Source: Paraspadella gotoi
Lineage: Eukaryota > Chaetognatha
DNA length: 64,000 nucleotides
Assembly (NCBI GenBank): GCA_051294375.1
Contig: JBJCIZ010000957.1
Location: 1-64,000 of the forward strand
Direction: 5' to 3'
In this document: in pieces, positions 43,868 to 54,606 of the stretch
Layout: each line of letters begins with the position of its first letter
Position numbering within the stretch: the first letter of the stretch is position 1
The notes under the pieces: generated by a model
Databases searched by the model: none
Told to the model about the DNA's origin: nothing
The model's input: the letters and a program-made list of their open reading frames with translations, nothing else
Translations under genes and position numbers: made by a program

Positions 43868-46800
43868 ATGTTAAACAAGGTAATTCTGATATATGGTGTT
43901 TAAACTAGATAATACGTTATAGAGTTAAACATTTTCCTTTTCTATTTGAATTAAAAACAGGATGGAAAAAGTACACATGCGACAACTGTTTGAGTTTCAT
44001 ACTGGGCTCTCGTACTGATTGTTGGACTAGTCATTCTTTATCGTGTTGGTCGCCAAAGAAAGTAAGCGAAGTTTTTTAAACATGACCATACTAGATACGA
44101 TAAAAATACTAGTAAAAGAGACGAAAAAATTTTACTACAACGATTTAAATGTTGTACATTGCACTAATGTATTATCATTTTACTATTCTCTCTCTCTTCT
44201 CTCTCTCTCTCTCAATTGACCATTTCATTTCTTCTTCACAACTCACTCCTTCTGCCCTTACCTTCAACCTGTCCTCACTCTGACCACAATTCTTTTCTTA
44301 CCACTTTGTTGGCAAACTTTCTCTGTCTCTCTGTTCTCTCTGCTCTCTCTCTCTCACTCTTCTTTAACACAAAAATTTTCACAATATTCAAAAAACTGCT
44401 ATTTGCCGTTGAAGACTTGTACAAAAGTCGAAACATGTCCATTGAATAAAAATAAATCGTAGTAAAAACTTTTTTCGTCTCTTCTACTAACATTAACGCG
44501 ACGAAACGAAATGATTAACACAATAGATAAAAATACTAAACATACTAAACATTTTAGTAAACATTCTAAACAAACTATAAACATTAACAAACGCTAAATA
44601 AAAACAGGCTATGATCTCGGCGACGCTAAACACAAGATCGAGAGTTTGAAAGACTCGGACAAGGGAGGCTCCACTGGTGAGTCAGTGATGCTATTTAATC
44701 ATATTTAATATAACACATGAAACATTTTTTTAATTTCATTGCAGACTCGAAAGATAAAAATATTTTGCAACAAATTCACAATTTAACGCTGAGTTTGAGC
44801 GACACTATCAAAGAAGATTTTCAAGAATATCTTTCTAAATTATGTAAGGATTAGGTATTATTGACCTTTCTCTACCCTAAATGTGTTTTAGAATACATAG
44901 TAGCAAAATAGTTTTCAATTACAAGCTAGACATTTTAATCAGTTAAGTGTGAGGCATAAAGTAATATAAACAGTTTTTTTTTCTTTTCTTTTAAACAGAC
45001 TTTGCGGGAGAACACGAAAAAGCTGGTAATTTTTATTAATAAAGCTTAAAATGAGAATTTTAAAGTTGAAGTTTGACAATTCATAAACATAATATTCTAT
45101 TTTTTAACTTGCGAAATTTGTTCACAATGTAAAAAGTAGTACCTAAGTAATGATAACATCGTGGCTTTATGTAAATGCCTAAAACCTCAAAGGTGACTTG
45201 TTTTAATCCTCAGATTCACACGGTGAGGTGGCCGCCTTTTAAAGAGTGGACAATCATTATGTACCACGACCTTCTGCAGTCGAACATTTTCGAAAACTCG
45301 GGATGGGACGCGTACGTGAATGGATTCGGTAGCAACGATTGGAACAGCAGGTTTAACAAATAAGATTGATAAATTTCAAATGATTTAAAAAAAGTGTTAA
45401 GATATAACTATGAGTAAAGCAAAATAACAGGATAAAAAGAGTAAAAAGAGATAAGAGAAAATTAAAACTTAAGAAATCAAATGAAAATTAAACAAATAAG
45501 GTAAAAATGAAGATCAAATCAATCAAGAAAACATCACAGGCTTCACTTTAAAAAATTAAATCTGATAACTCTTTATTAATCATTAAATTCTTCTCATAAA
45601 CTCCCAGCAACGCCTATTGGATGGGACTGGAACCAATGAGGAATCTGACCCTTATTGGTCATTGGCGTCTCCTGGTTGCCGTCAAATATCTTCACAATTA
45701 CGACGGAGGTTGGGATTTGCGACGAGACACTTGGGGTTGGGGCATTTGGGATGGATTTCATCTCAATAAAGACAGATACATGCTCGATCTTGGAAACAGG
45801 TGTGAGCGAGAGAGAGAGAGAGAGATATTCGTAGATATTAGAGTTCCCCAGCCTCATTAAACTCCTTACAAAGTTCTCACTCGGTCCGGTTTTCCCATTA
45901 TTTTTTTGACTTCAACTCATTTTGAAAACCCTGTACAAGCTAAAAAGGTTTTGGTTAATTAACCCAATTGAGCATCAAAGTCAATAGGTAGTGATGCAAA
46001 AAAATTGGTTTGAAAATGAACGAATTCATCAAATCAAGTGTTTCTTGATCTTTATATAAATGTTTTACACTATCAACTGCTAGAGAACATAGCTGGGCTG
46101 ATTTTCCTAAGATCGTCATATTAGATTAAAAGAATATCTCATGATTATGGGGCGTGGCCCTAACCGGAAGTGAGGTTTTACGTCAAAATTGTGTTCAAAT
46201 TTTGACAAAATGTCTAGTGCTTTTTAGGAATAAGATGGCATGTATTGGGATGATATTGAACTGTAGGGAAGAGTGTTACAAAAAATGTGTTCCCAAAATC
46301 TAATGATTCTTTATACACAAAACACGTCGGCTTTGGGAACGTCAACCTACCGTCACAAAAAAAATACCATTTAGTCGGTCGCCATCTGTAATGGAAAATG
46401 AAAGTGTTGATGATCATGGCAATAATGTTAAAATCAAAAAAGACTTATATAATTATTGTGACGCCGCTAAAAATCCTCTTTCAAATAAAGAATATATTTT
46501 GACAGTGGAAGCAACCGCTGCGTAATTTTTGTCTTGCCATCACTCGTTTATATGTCTTAATTCAAACAATTTGGTAATAAATATTGCATTTTACAATTTT
46601 GTGATGCTCTTTTGCCTAACGGAGATTTTCCATTTTTAGTGACTTGCTCGTCATAATCTTTTTAATTTTGGTCAAAACTGTTTTAACGGGGGGAGCGACA
46701 AATATTATGCCTCACCTCAGTTATTTTCTGTCTTTTTCCCTCTCTTATTTTTTGACCGTACTTAAGTTGTCCTCACGCGTTCGGCCAAATCATTTCGTCG

Positions 46801-49389
46801 GTCTTTTTGTCATTATTTTGTCGTAATTTGGCAAGACTCATGATCAATCTTCATTCTTCAGTTCATTTTTACGACTTACAAATAGTAGCATCGCCCGTCC
46901 TGAAACTTGAGTTTTTACCATGAAATAACTTAGTATTTCACGCTCGTGATATCTAATGTTCCAGCGTTGTCCGTCCCTTGAAAGCTCTGACATAGGTTTT
47001 CATGAATCTTTTTCCCTGAATATCGAGTAAAATAATGAATGAAAAGTAGAAATGAAAATTTAGTAACTTGTATTTGACATAAAAATGTCCATAAAAATCC
47101 TGTAAAACTCAATTTCAGGACGGGCGATGCTACTTTTATTAAGGCAAAAAATGTACTAAACATTTCTCCTGAGCATCTTCAAATTACGACAAAAAAATGA
47201 CAAAATACCGACGAAATACTAACCAGTAAATCATTTGGCCGAACGCGTGAGGAAAACTTAGGTATGGTCAAAATAGGACTTTGGCCGAGAGAGGAAAAGA
47301 AAGAAATTACTGAGGCGAGGCATAAAATTTGACAGTCATCCTGTCTATGTCTTAACAACTATTAATTTCTAAGCTTATTTTCGGTGAGTTAATGATATTG
47401 GTGAGGGCTTTTGTATATTAAATGGGATCATCATGGCCTTTCAAAGCCGTAACTTTCATTTGTAGTGGTTTATGCACATTTTTTGAATTAAGTAAAATTA
47501 TTTATTGCTGACAGACAACGAATTTGTTTTTATTTTCAAAGATAAACATTGTGTAAAGACTTTTTGTTTTCGTTGTTTTTAGTAATTAGGAGAAAACAAA
47601 TTGATTTGTTTTGGCAACGAATTGTATTAGTAGTTTACACCAGACATGTTTCGACTCTGCAGTCTTCATAACTAAGAAGAATGAAGACTCTAAACTGCAG
47701 AGTCGAAACATGTCTGCTGTAAACTACTAATACAATTCGTTGCCAAAACAAATCAAATTGTTTTTCTCCTAATTATTTTCAAGGAGAAAAATGAACATGT
47801 TTAGTATGCTCGCCTTCATCAGCGCAAAATAATATGTTGTGAAAAGAGAGAGAGAGAGAGAGAGAGAGAGAAGAAAGGTTTTCTAACAAAGAATTGAGAA
47901 AAGAGAGGCTATGAAAGAGAGTGTGTGAAAGACAAATGAAATATAGTGAAATACATTTTGTACCTATTTTATAATATAATAAATAGTTTTAATGCGTTTT
48001 TATAAGTTGGAATTTACTTTTTTTAATTGCATTTTCCCAAAAATTATTCTTTTTATCTTTTTACTTTCGGTTATTTTTGTCCCACAGTACAGATGAACTG
48101 TTTCAAAAAAAATACTCAGTAAATAAACATCTAAGTTTTGTGGCATAATTGGTATTTATCTTTAAAAAATAAACTAAAGAGAAAAAATTTTAAGATTTTT
48201 AGAATAAATAAAAATTATAAAACAAGGTTTGCGCTACTTGACTTTGATGGAAACATTTTTTGTCCAAATTTGAGTTAAAACCCCTCTAATGTAAATAAAT
48301 AACGGGAAACCACTCTGAGTGAGAACCATATAGAGGATTATTTGACGATTGGGAGGTCTATGCCTATACAAGTAATTTATTTTTACCTGAGGAAAAAAAA
48401 ATTTTTTTTTAAATTTTAAAACCAAAATAATTAATAATTTGTTAGATTATCAGAATAATAAAATATAAGCAAAATATAACTCAGAGAAATAGATTAGTTA
48501 CTTTTGTTGCATTTAAAATCAATTTAAAAAAAATTTGAACAATTAAAACATTTATATGCTGAAAACCTTACTTCCGGTTAAGGCCACGCCCAATATAACA
48601 AGATATTTTTTCAAAATTAATAAAACAAAACTAGCTACTGGTGTTTTTAACTAATAATGGTGAAAAATCCTTAAATTTTAGCATATTAAAACTCTTTCTT
48701 TAAAAATTATTATCATTTTTCGCCAAATTTTTTTTTGCATCAGTACTAGTTCACTTTGACGCTCTATTGGTTTATTAGCAAAAACATTTTTTGGTCAAAC
48801 AGACTTTAAAATGAATTTAAGACAAGAAATAATGGGGAAACCGGACCGAGTGAGAACTTAGTATGGGGTTTTTTCAGGCTGGGGAACTCTAGTAGATATT
48901 CGATATAAACTAATTAAATTCCTTATTGAAGGATTCGAATATTCAATATGGGCGAATACGACGCCATGGATTATCATCGCGGGAAAGTTTTTTCCACGCG
49001 CGATCGAGACAACGATAATAGGTCAGTTGTTTAAATTTTTTTTCAACATTCAACATTTAACATTGAATGTATGAATTATAAAATATCTAGACATTGTTTG
49101 TTTCCTTTCAATTCGTTATGTTTGATAATAGAAGACGTTTTTAATTTGAGATTACAACGATTTTTTATTTCAATTTTAGACGTACATGTTTCGGCTTTAA
49201 AGCTCAAGCCTTCTTCAGCGTCAGACAATGTTATGAAATTTTTTCAAATTATTGTGCAAAGGAAAGTTAGAGAGAGAGAGAGAGAGAGAAAGGGCAAAGT
49301 TTTCCAACAAAGAACAGTGGTCAGATGTGATGACAGGTTAAGGTGAAGACAGTTTGAGCAAGGTTGTGAAAAGAAATTAAATGGTGAAT

Positions 49390-49425
<36 letters not shown>

Positions 49426-49883
49426 AGAGAGAACATTGGAAAATGATACATTGTGCAATGTACAACAAAGATAAATTATTTGAACTAACAATGAAATTAA
49501 TATTTTTAACAATTAACTAGTTAAAAAGTGTGAAAATGAAAAATTGAAATATGATAGATACATGAGTTAATATTAGTATGAAAGTGAAAGTTTAAGAATT
49601 AAGAAAGAGCTCAAAATGAGCTGGCCCCCTTTGGTTGAAGCAAATGAAAGGCCTAGACGATGTGGTCGAGTCATTAGCGCGTCAAAGGTTGAGAGGTCAT
49701 GTTGGTTGAGCCTGTGTGTGCTGGACTGGGGAGGCTTCCTTGTGGGAAGAGTCCAAAGGCTATCCTAATGTCTCTCTGGCCTGGTACGCCTGTCGACAGC
49801 CCTCTTCTTGCCTGCTGGCGAGGTGGGTTGTTGTCGGTTTTTGCCGCTTTAGCTTTACATTGCACAATGTATCATTTTCCAAT

Positions 49884-49929
<46 letters not shown>

Positions 49930-50392
49930 ATTCACCATTTAATTTCTTTTCACAACCTAGCTCAATCTGTCTTCACCTTAACCTGTCCTCACATCTGACC
50001 ACTGTTCTTTTCTCAACTCTGTGTTGGAAAACTTTGCCCTTTCTCTCTCTCTCTCTCTAACTTTCCTTTGCACAATAATTTGAAAAAAATTTACAACATT
50101 GTCTGACGCTGAAGAAGGCTTGAGCTTTAAAGCCGAAACATGTACGTCTAAAATTGAAATAAAAAATCGTTGTAATCTCAAATTAAAAACGTCTTCTAAA
50201 ATATCTAGAATAGAATCTTTCCATTGCCTTTTTTTTGTCAGCCCCGATTCCTGTGCCCAGATCTACGGCGGCGGTTGGTGGTACGGCCGATGTCGCAATG
50301 CCTGCCCAACCTGCAGAGCCAAGTCGCGGACTTGGTACGACACTCAGACTCGGTACTGCAAGGAGGCGCTCATGGCCGTCGTCAAGGTTTAA
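43868..50392 (+). CDS. Fibrinogen-related domain (FReD) protein gene, 9 predicted exons
   Basis: Predicted exons: 43,868-43,879, 43,961-44,061, 44,608-44,676, 44,745-44,843, 44,999-45,025, 45,214-45,350, 45,608-45,799, 48,932-49,021 and 50,242-50,392 (TAA). The last four read as a FReD: EWTII..., SGWDAYVNGFGS, AYWMGLEPMRNLT, FHLNKDRYMLDLGN, then AMDYHRGKVFSTRDRDNDN (calcium-site region), then SCAQIYGGGWWYGRC, the C-x12-C disulphide of the fold. Introns between exons 6 and 9 are all phase 2 and join correctly. Exons 3-5 encode a stalk-like helix, and exon 2 a hydrophobic segment SYWALVLIVGLVILYR, suggesting a type II membrane lectin. FReD proteins act as secreted or membrane pattern-recognition lectins. 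Oddities: the N-terminal FReD part with the first disulphide is absent, exon 2 has an in-frame TGA (43,991-43,993) and wrong end phase, and exon 6 needs a one-base shift near 45,240. It is therefore a decaying paralogue or affected by sequencing indels. Confidence 0.8.
44112..44525 (+). mobile_element. Solo PLE terminal repeat (414 bp) in FReD intron
   Basis: It is flanked by a 13-bp direct duplication GATAAAAATACTA (44,099-44,111 and 44,526-44,538). It has short inverted ends (AAAGAGACGAAAAAA / TTTTTTCGTCTCTT), the GTTGTACATTGC segment, (CT)n, the CAACCTGTCCTCACTCTGACCA-type block seen in other PLE arms, and a hammerhead near the 3' end. It has no coding sequence, so it is an independent insertion of a single repeat, comparable to a retrozyme-like unit. 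Confidence 0.85.
44404..44446 (+). ncRNA. Hammerhead-like motif with altered core
   Basis: Stem II GACTT with AAGTC, then GAAACATGTC, is intact. The first core strand reads CCGTTGA instead of CTGANGA (two changes at conserved positions), so self-cleavage is unlikely. Confidence 0.6.
46675..47335. repeat. Inner imperfect inverted repeat (~240-bp arms)
   Basis: The left arm (46,675-46,915) and right arm (47,100-47,335) share in inverted form ATGCCTCACCTCAG, CTCACGCGTTCGGCCAAATC, CGTCGGT.TTTTGTCATT and GTAGCATCGCCCGTCCTGAAA. It could be a nested foldback/MITE. Short frames on both strands here are arm sequence. Confidence 0.8.
47578..47775. repeat. Near-perfect ~200-bp palindrome built from a hammerhead arm
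   Basis: Arms of about 95 bp share, inverted, GTTTACACCAGACATG / CATGTCTGCTGTAAAC, ACTAATACAATTCGTTG and TTTTCTCCTAATTA. The centre is TAACTAAGAAGA. Each arm contains TGCAGAGTCGAAACATGTC, the ribozyme's stem II strand, GAAAC and cleavage site, but CTGATGA is degraded in both, so no active core remains. Confidence 0.85.
47790..47985 (-). repeat. PLE left-arm fragment with hammerhead relic
   Basis: On the minus strand GCGCTGATGAAGGCGAGCAT is followed, after a deletion that removed the second stem II strand, by AAACATGTTC. (GA)n and CTAACAAAGAATTGAGAAA follow, as in PLE left arms elsewhere. Confidence 0.65.
49179..49222 (-). ncRNA. Hammerhead ribozyme motif, intact core
   Basis: On the minus strand: GACG, CTGAAGA, stem II GGCTT / AAGCC, GAAAC, ACATGT palindrome, cleavage after GTA, CGTC closing stem I. 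It is identical in core to the inverted partner at 50,105-50,148. Confidence 0.85.
50105..50148 (+). ncRNA. Hammerhead ribozyme motif, intact core
   Basis: GACG (50,105-50,108) pairs with CGTC (50,145-50,148). CTGAAGA and stem II GGCTT / AAGCC are present, and GAAACATGTA ends at the predicted cleavage position A50,144. It lies in sense orientation within the FReD intron, about 95 bp before the last exon, so it would be present in the pre-mRNA. Confidence 0.85.
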
Positions 50393-50689
50393 AAATCATC
50401 ATGCCTGGTTCCAAGTCCAGGCCTGGACTTGATGATGAAACGGACCCTGGCCAGGGTCCGTTTCATCGCTGCTAGAGGGGATTAAAGATATTGAGGATAG
50501 CACTCTTTAGTCTTGAGTCTTCAGCCCACTTAACCTAACTCTAAGGTGCTAGGGCGTTATCCTTATACATTATTGCGTATTTGCGTCGACCTTACAAATT
50601 CCATTTTTTGGTTCCGTTTCTTGTTTTGTGTTGAGCTACATATTTGTTAATAACTATGTGAAAATCTTGGTTTAAAAAAAAATGGCGAA
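50393..50689. other. Sequence just downstream of the FReD stop
   Basis: It holds a GC-rich hairpin, CGGACCCTGGCCAGGGTCCG (50,442-50,461), a perfect 20-bp palindrome about 50 bp past the stop. No AATAAA is seen close by. It could be 3' UTR. Confidence 0.4.
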
Positions 50690-50880
50690 ATGCTCTTCGT
50701 TGCCCCCTTGCCGTCTGACTGAGCAGCGATCGGGATCGACAAACACAACGATAATTTGAAAGAGGGATTAATTGTTTAGGGTTTTGGTTAGGGATAAGAT
50801 TAGTTTAGGGGATAGATATTAGGGTTAGGGACTAGGGTTAGGGATATAGGTTAGGGACTAGGGTTATCTTTCCCTACGTA
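50690..50880 (+). repeat. Dispersed repeat with TTAGGG-like array (partner 31,955-32,195)
   Basis: Collinear with the copy at 32 kb: GCCCCCTTGCCGTCTGAC, ACAACGATAATTTGAA, then GGGTTAGGGACTAGGGTTA-type units to 50,875. Confidence 0.75.
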
Positions 50881-51127
50881 ACTTTTACAACAACAAAATT
50901 CTGGCTTGCTGGGTGACTCATCGACTCAACTTTTGATTAAATTTCAATCAAAAACGACTCTCTTTAAGTATGATTGAGAGAGTTTGGAGTCTGCAGCTGC
51001 TTGCGTTTAGATAATATTGTTATTATTGTTAGACATTGTTTAATTTTTCTCTCTTTTCGTTGTTCAATAAGATAGCAGATTCGAAAACGAAAGTTTTAGT
51101 ATTTTTACAACGATTTTTATTACAAAG

Positions 51128-51172
51128 TATTGGACATGTTTTGACTCTTGTTTTCGAGTCTTCATCAGCATT
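51128..51172 (-). ncRNA. Hammerhead motif, left PLE arm, G12 changed
   Basis: On the minus strand CTGATGA, stem II GACTC / GAGTC, then AAAAC instead of GAAAC, and ATGTC. The changed position corresponds to the catalytic G12, so this copy should be inactive, while its partner at 54,510-54,560 keeps GAAAC. Confidence 0.75.
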
Positions 51173-51608
51173 TGACAGTTTTATTTTTCACAATCATAAA
51201 GTTGGGGATAGAGAGAGTGAGAGAGAGAGAGAGAGAGAGATTCCAACAAAGAATTGAGAAAGGACAGTGGTCAGATTTCAGGACAGGTGAAGGCAAGGAC
51301 AGGAGAAAGGGGAAATAAGTTGATTTTGAAATGGTGACAAAGAGAGAGAGAGAGAAACATTACATTTTTTAAATGTACAACAAAGATAAATGAATCAGTA
51401 AACTAAATGAATAATAGTAACAAAGAAATAATAATAAATAGTTGATTTAACTAATGGAGTATAAGTGAAAGTGAAATTTGAAGAATAAGTGGTGAGGGAT
51501 AGGTAAGTAAAGATTTTAGAGAAAAATTAAGTTAAGAAAGAAGCTCAAATTGAGCAAAAACGGAAGTTGCACCAACTTCGACTGCGGCACGCCCAGCTCA
51601 CGCTCGAA

Positions 51609-54153
51609 ATGGATAGGCGTCAGCGTCGACGCAATGAACTGTTTCAACTCTCCGATGACAAAATCCGCAGATCTCAAGAATGTTGGCTTGCCAACCATTC
51701 GTCCCACACCCTAACACAAGATGAAGATACAGTTTTACGTAAAGGTTTGTCTTTTGTTCCAACGCCTATTAATATTCCTGTTGTTGACCTCATCGTTGGC
51801 GTTGAGACGGGAGCCCGGCTCCTCGATCAACGGCCTGAAGTGGCGGCTACCCTTCGGGCAGGGGCGGCGCAAATACTCAGTGCTAAATGAGTTCCGCCGC
51901 CATCTAATGTCGGTAAGAGTGAACGCAAGGCCACTGCCTCACTCAAGCGCAATTGAGCAATCATGGTTCACCCCGCAGATAAGGGGCGAGCTGCGGTAGT
52001 CATGAACGCTCATGATTACAAGTCCAAAGTGCTAACAATGCTGGCAGACAAGGAAACATACAAGCCTTTGGCAAAGGATCCCACTCTCGCTTACAGAGTG
52101 AAGATCCAAACAGTAACAAGCAAAATTCGTGAATACTGCCCCGCGTCAGTTTTTCACAGTCAACCCTGACTCAACGCAGCCGCCACTTTTCTTTGGTCAG
52201 CCGAAGGTTCATAAGCTCGATCTACCGTTACACCCTATCGTATCGGCCCGCAATTCCATTTTTAATGGAATGACGAAGGAGTTGGGAAGAATTCTCACTC
52301 CTCTCGTCGGAAACCAACACCACATCAAAAATTCTCTTGATCTGACAGAAAAGCTGCAGCATATCAAAGTGCCCAATACTCATCTCTTGATCTCGTGCGA
52401 CCTTCAGAGCATGTTTACAAATATCCCTCAGGGACTGGCGTTGGCATCCGCAGAACGCCCCCTGAAGGGAGACCGGTGGTTGCACAAGCGTACGCCAATT
52501 CAATTGGATGATATCATGGCACTGCTGCGGTTGGAACTGGAACTGGCGTACTTCAGGTTCGATGGACGATACTATGCCCAGCCTGGTGGCTTAGGGATGG
52601 GCAAATCAACCTCGAGTCCTCTGGCAGATTTTTATATGGAGGACTATGAGGTGGAAGCTTTGGCTTCTTTTTGATCTCTGCATGGGGCAGAATCAGTTCT
52701 TTTCGGGTATCGGAAGGCAGACAATACAATCCTGGCCGTGAGAAGGGATCTCATCGAGACCCTACTGAACCATTTGAACAGCATTGAAGCGAGCATCAAG
52801 TGGACGTGCGAAAAGGAGACGAATGGTCAAATTCCAATGCTCGATGTTCTTATAAAGCGCAGAGAGGGCGGCTCATTGGAATTTTCAATATATCCCAAAC
52901 CGACCCACACTGACCAATATATTCCCTTCAATTCGCACGCTCCCTTGTCGCACAAGCTTGCCACGGTCATGTCCCTGACCAGGAGAGCTCGACTGATTCC
53001 GTCGACCCCCGAGCTCCAGGCCGCTGAGCTTGAGCATGTCAAAAGAGCCTTGGCGCTCAATGGTTACCCTCTGTGGGCATTCGAGAAGGCTAGGTTTCGG
53101 CTAAACCAAGCTGAGGGCAGTGGCCACCAAGGGGCTGCCCAAGTAACTGCTGACGCAAGCTCAACCTCTGCCCCCCAGGAGGAAGAGCGATGCCTTGCTG
53201 CTGAAGGACCAACAGCGCCCACCACAGCGCAACCGGGAGATGAGCAGAAGCGTCTCAAGACCGTAGGTCATTTGTCCCTCCCCTACCACCAGGGGATCAA
53301 TGAAGCTTTGGTGCGGGTGCTAGCAAAGCAGGGGATCTCCACTTCAGTGACGACCCGCGGCTCTTTACATGAGCAATTGGTGAAACCGAAAGACAAAATC
53401 CCCAGACCGAAAACATCAGGAGCCGTCTATTGGGCGGCCTGTGCAGGGGCGAGCAACCAAGCCTGCACAGCAGCATATGTGGGTGAGACAGGGAAGTCTT
53501 TATCAGATCGGTTCCAACAGCACAAGAAGCCGTATAAAGACAGTCGAGGCCACTACCTGTCGGCCATAGCAGAACATTCGGCCAATATGGGCCATCTGTT
53601 TAGAGAAACTGACTGTCTCATGCTGTCCCATGACCAAAACTGGTTCTCAAGTGGTATTAGAGAGGCAATTTACATCAAAGCCCTCGAGCCCTCTCTGAAC
53701 CGTGATGGAGGACGAGTCAAGCTCCCTCCGAGCTATGATTCGCTCATCAAGTTGGTGGTGGAACACCCTACACCACTCCAACCGCACGGTGATTCCCCTG
53801 TCCCCAACGGGTCAGGCGGAGGCCTCTCAGCAGGCAATGGACGTCAGCAACTTGGTGTGATCCTTCTCACACTGAGCATCGACCAAAACGACGGCTGCAG
53901 GAGGAAGGAGAGGAGTCTGTATCACCTGCATCCAAGCAGGCAAGAACAGGCAGGTGAGAGGAGGGCAGTCGGTAGGCTTATCAGGCCAAAGAGATATTTG
54001 AGTGGCACTCGGCATCTTCCCAAGTGGATCACTACCCGATCCCAGGGTGTCAAACTCTACAAAAATATCTTCTCAGCCTATGACAGGTCAATGACCCGAT
54101 CACATCGTCAACGTCCCCTATTTGCCTGGCCGGGGGGGGCCAGCTCAATTTGA
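51609..54153 (+). pseudogene. PLE polyprotein: RT + GIY-YIG endonuclease, disrupted
   Basis: The ATG at 51,609 opens an N-terminal region with VLRKGLSFVPTP (about 51,733-51,768). After a frameshift near 51,870 comes HPADKGRAAVVM (about 51,967-52,005), and after another near 52,130 the RT: GQPKVHK, PIVSARNSIFNGM, LLISCDLQSMFTNIP (first catalytic Asp) and GGLGMGKSTSSPLADFYME. A TGA at 52,672-52,674 interrupts the same frame. The catalytic box then reads ADNT where A/VDDT is expected, so the second Asp is Asn. GIY-YIG follows: AVYWAAC..., AAYVGETGKSLSDRFQQH, then EHS..GHLF and REAIYI, with LNRDGG at the end. The DNA-cleaving domain looks complete, but the RT is not catalytically competent. Confidence 0.9.
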
Positions 54154-54509
54154 GCTTCTTTCTTCTTAATTTTTCTCTAAAAGCTTTACTTACCTATCCC
54201 TCACACTTATTCTTCAAATTTCACTTTCACTTATACTCCATTAGTTAAATCAACTATTATTTATTATCATTTGTTATTATTCATTTAGTTTACTGATTCA
54301 TTTATCTTTGTTGTACATTTCAAAATGTAATGTTTCTCTCCTCTCTCTCTCTCCTCTCTTTTCACCATTTCCAAAATCAACTTATTTCCCCTTTCTCCTG
54401 TCCTTGCGTTCACCTGTCCTGAAATCTGACCACTGTCCTTTCTCAAATTTTGTTGGAATCTCTCTCACTCTCTCTATCCCCAACTTTATGATTGTGAAAA
54501 ATAAAACTG

Positions 54510-54560
54510 TTAAAAGCTGATGAAGACTCGAAAACAAGAGTCGAAACATGTCCAATACTT
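54510..54560 (+). ncRNA. Hammerhead ribozyme motif, right PLE arm, intact core
   Basis: CTGATGA (54,517-54,523), stem II GACTC with GAGTC, then GAAACATGTC with predicted cleavage after C54,552. Stem I is weak. As the 3'-side repeat of the coding element it is positioned to trim its transcript. Confidence 0.85.
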
Positions 54561-54606
54561 TGTAATAAAAATCGTTGTAAAAATACTAAAACTTTCGTTT
54601 TCGAAA

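Larger units (their letters stand above)
45839..48891. mobile_element. hAT-like element with ~350-bp inverted termini, in FReD intron
   Basis: The ends are inverted copies beginning TAGAGTTCCCCAGCC and remain similar for about 350 bp (to about 46,200 and from about 48,545). They share TCTCACTCGGTCCGGTTT and a GGGCGTGGCC segment. An 8-bp duplication GTAGATAT flanks it exactly (45,831-45,838 and 48,892-48,899). An 8-bp duplication and a TAGAG-type terminus are hAT hallmarks. No transposase is found. The interior holds a further inverted repeat (46,675-47,335) and PLE-derived pieces (47,578-47,985). Confidence 0.85.
49092..50197 (-). mobile_element. PLE derivative with inverted arms, in last FReD intron
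   Basis: It is flanked by a 12-bp duplication AAAATATCTAGA (49,080-49,091 and 50,198-50,209). The left arm (49,129-49,615) and right arm (49,860-50,197) are inverted copies with (GA)n/(CT)n tracts and a hammerhead each. The roughly 245-bp interior, on the minus strand, encodes only the PLE C-terminal tail (QRDIRIAF). It has the same structure as the 28,006-29,525 copy, with a still shorter coding remnant. Confidence 0.9.
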
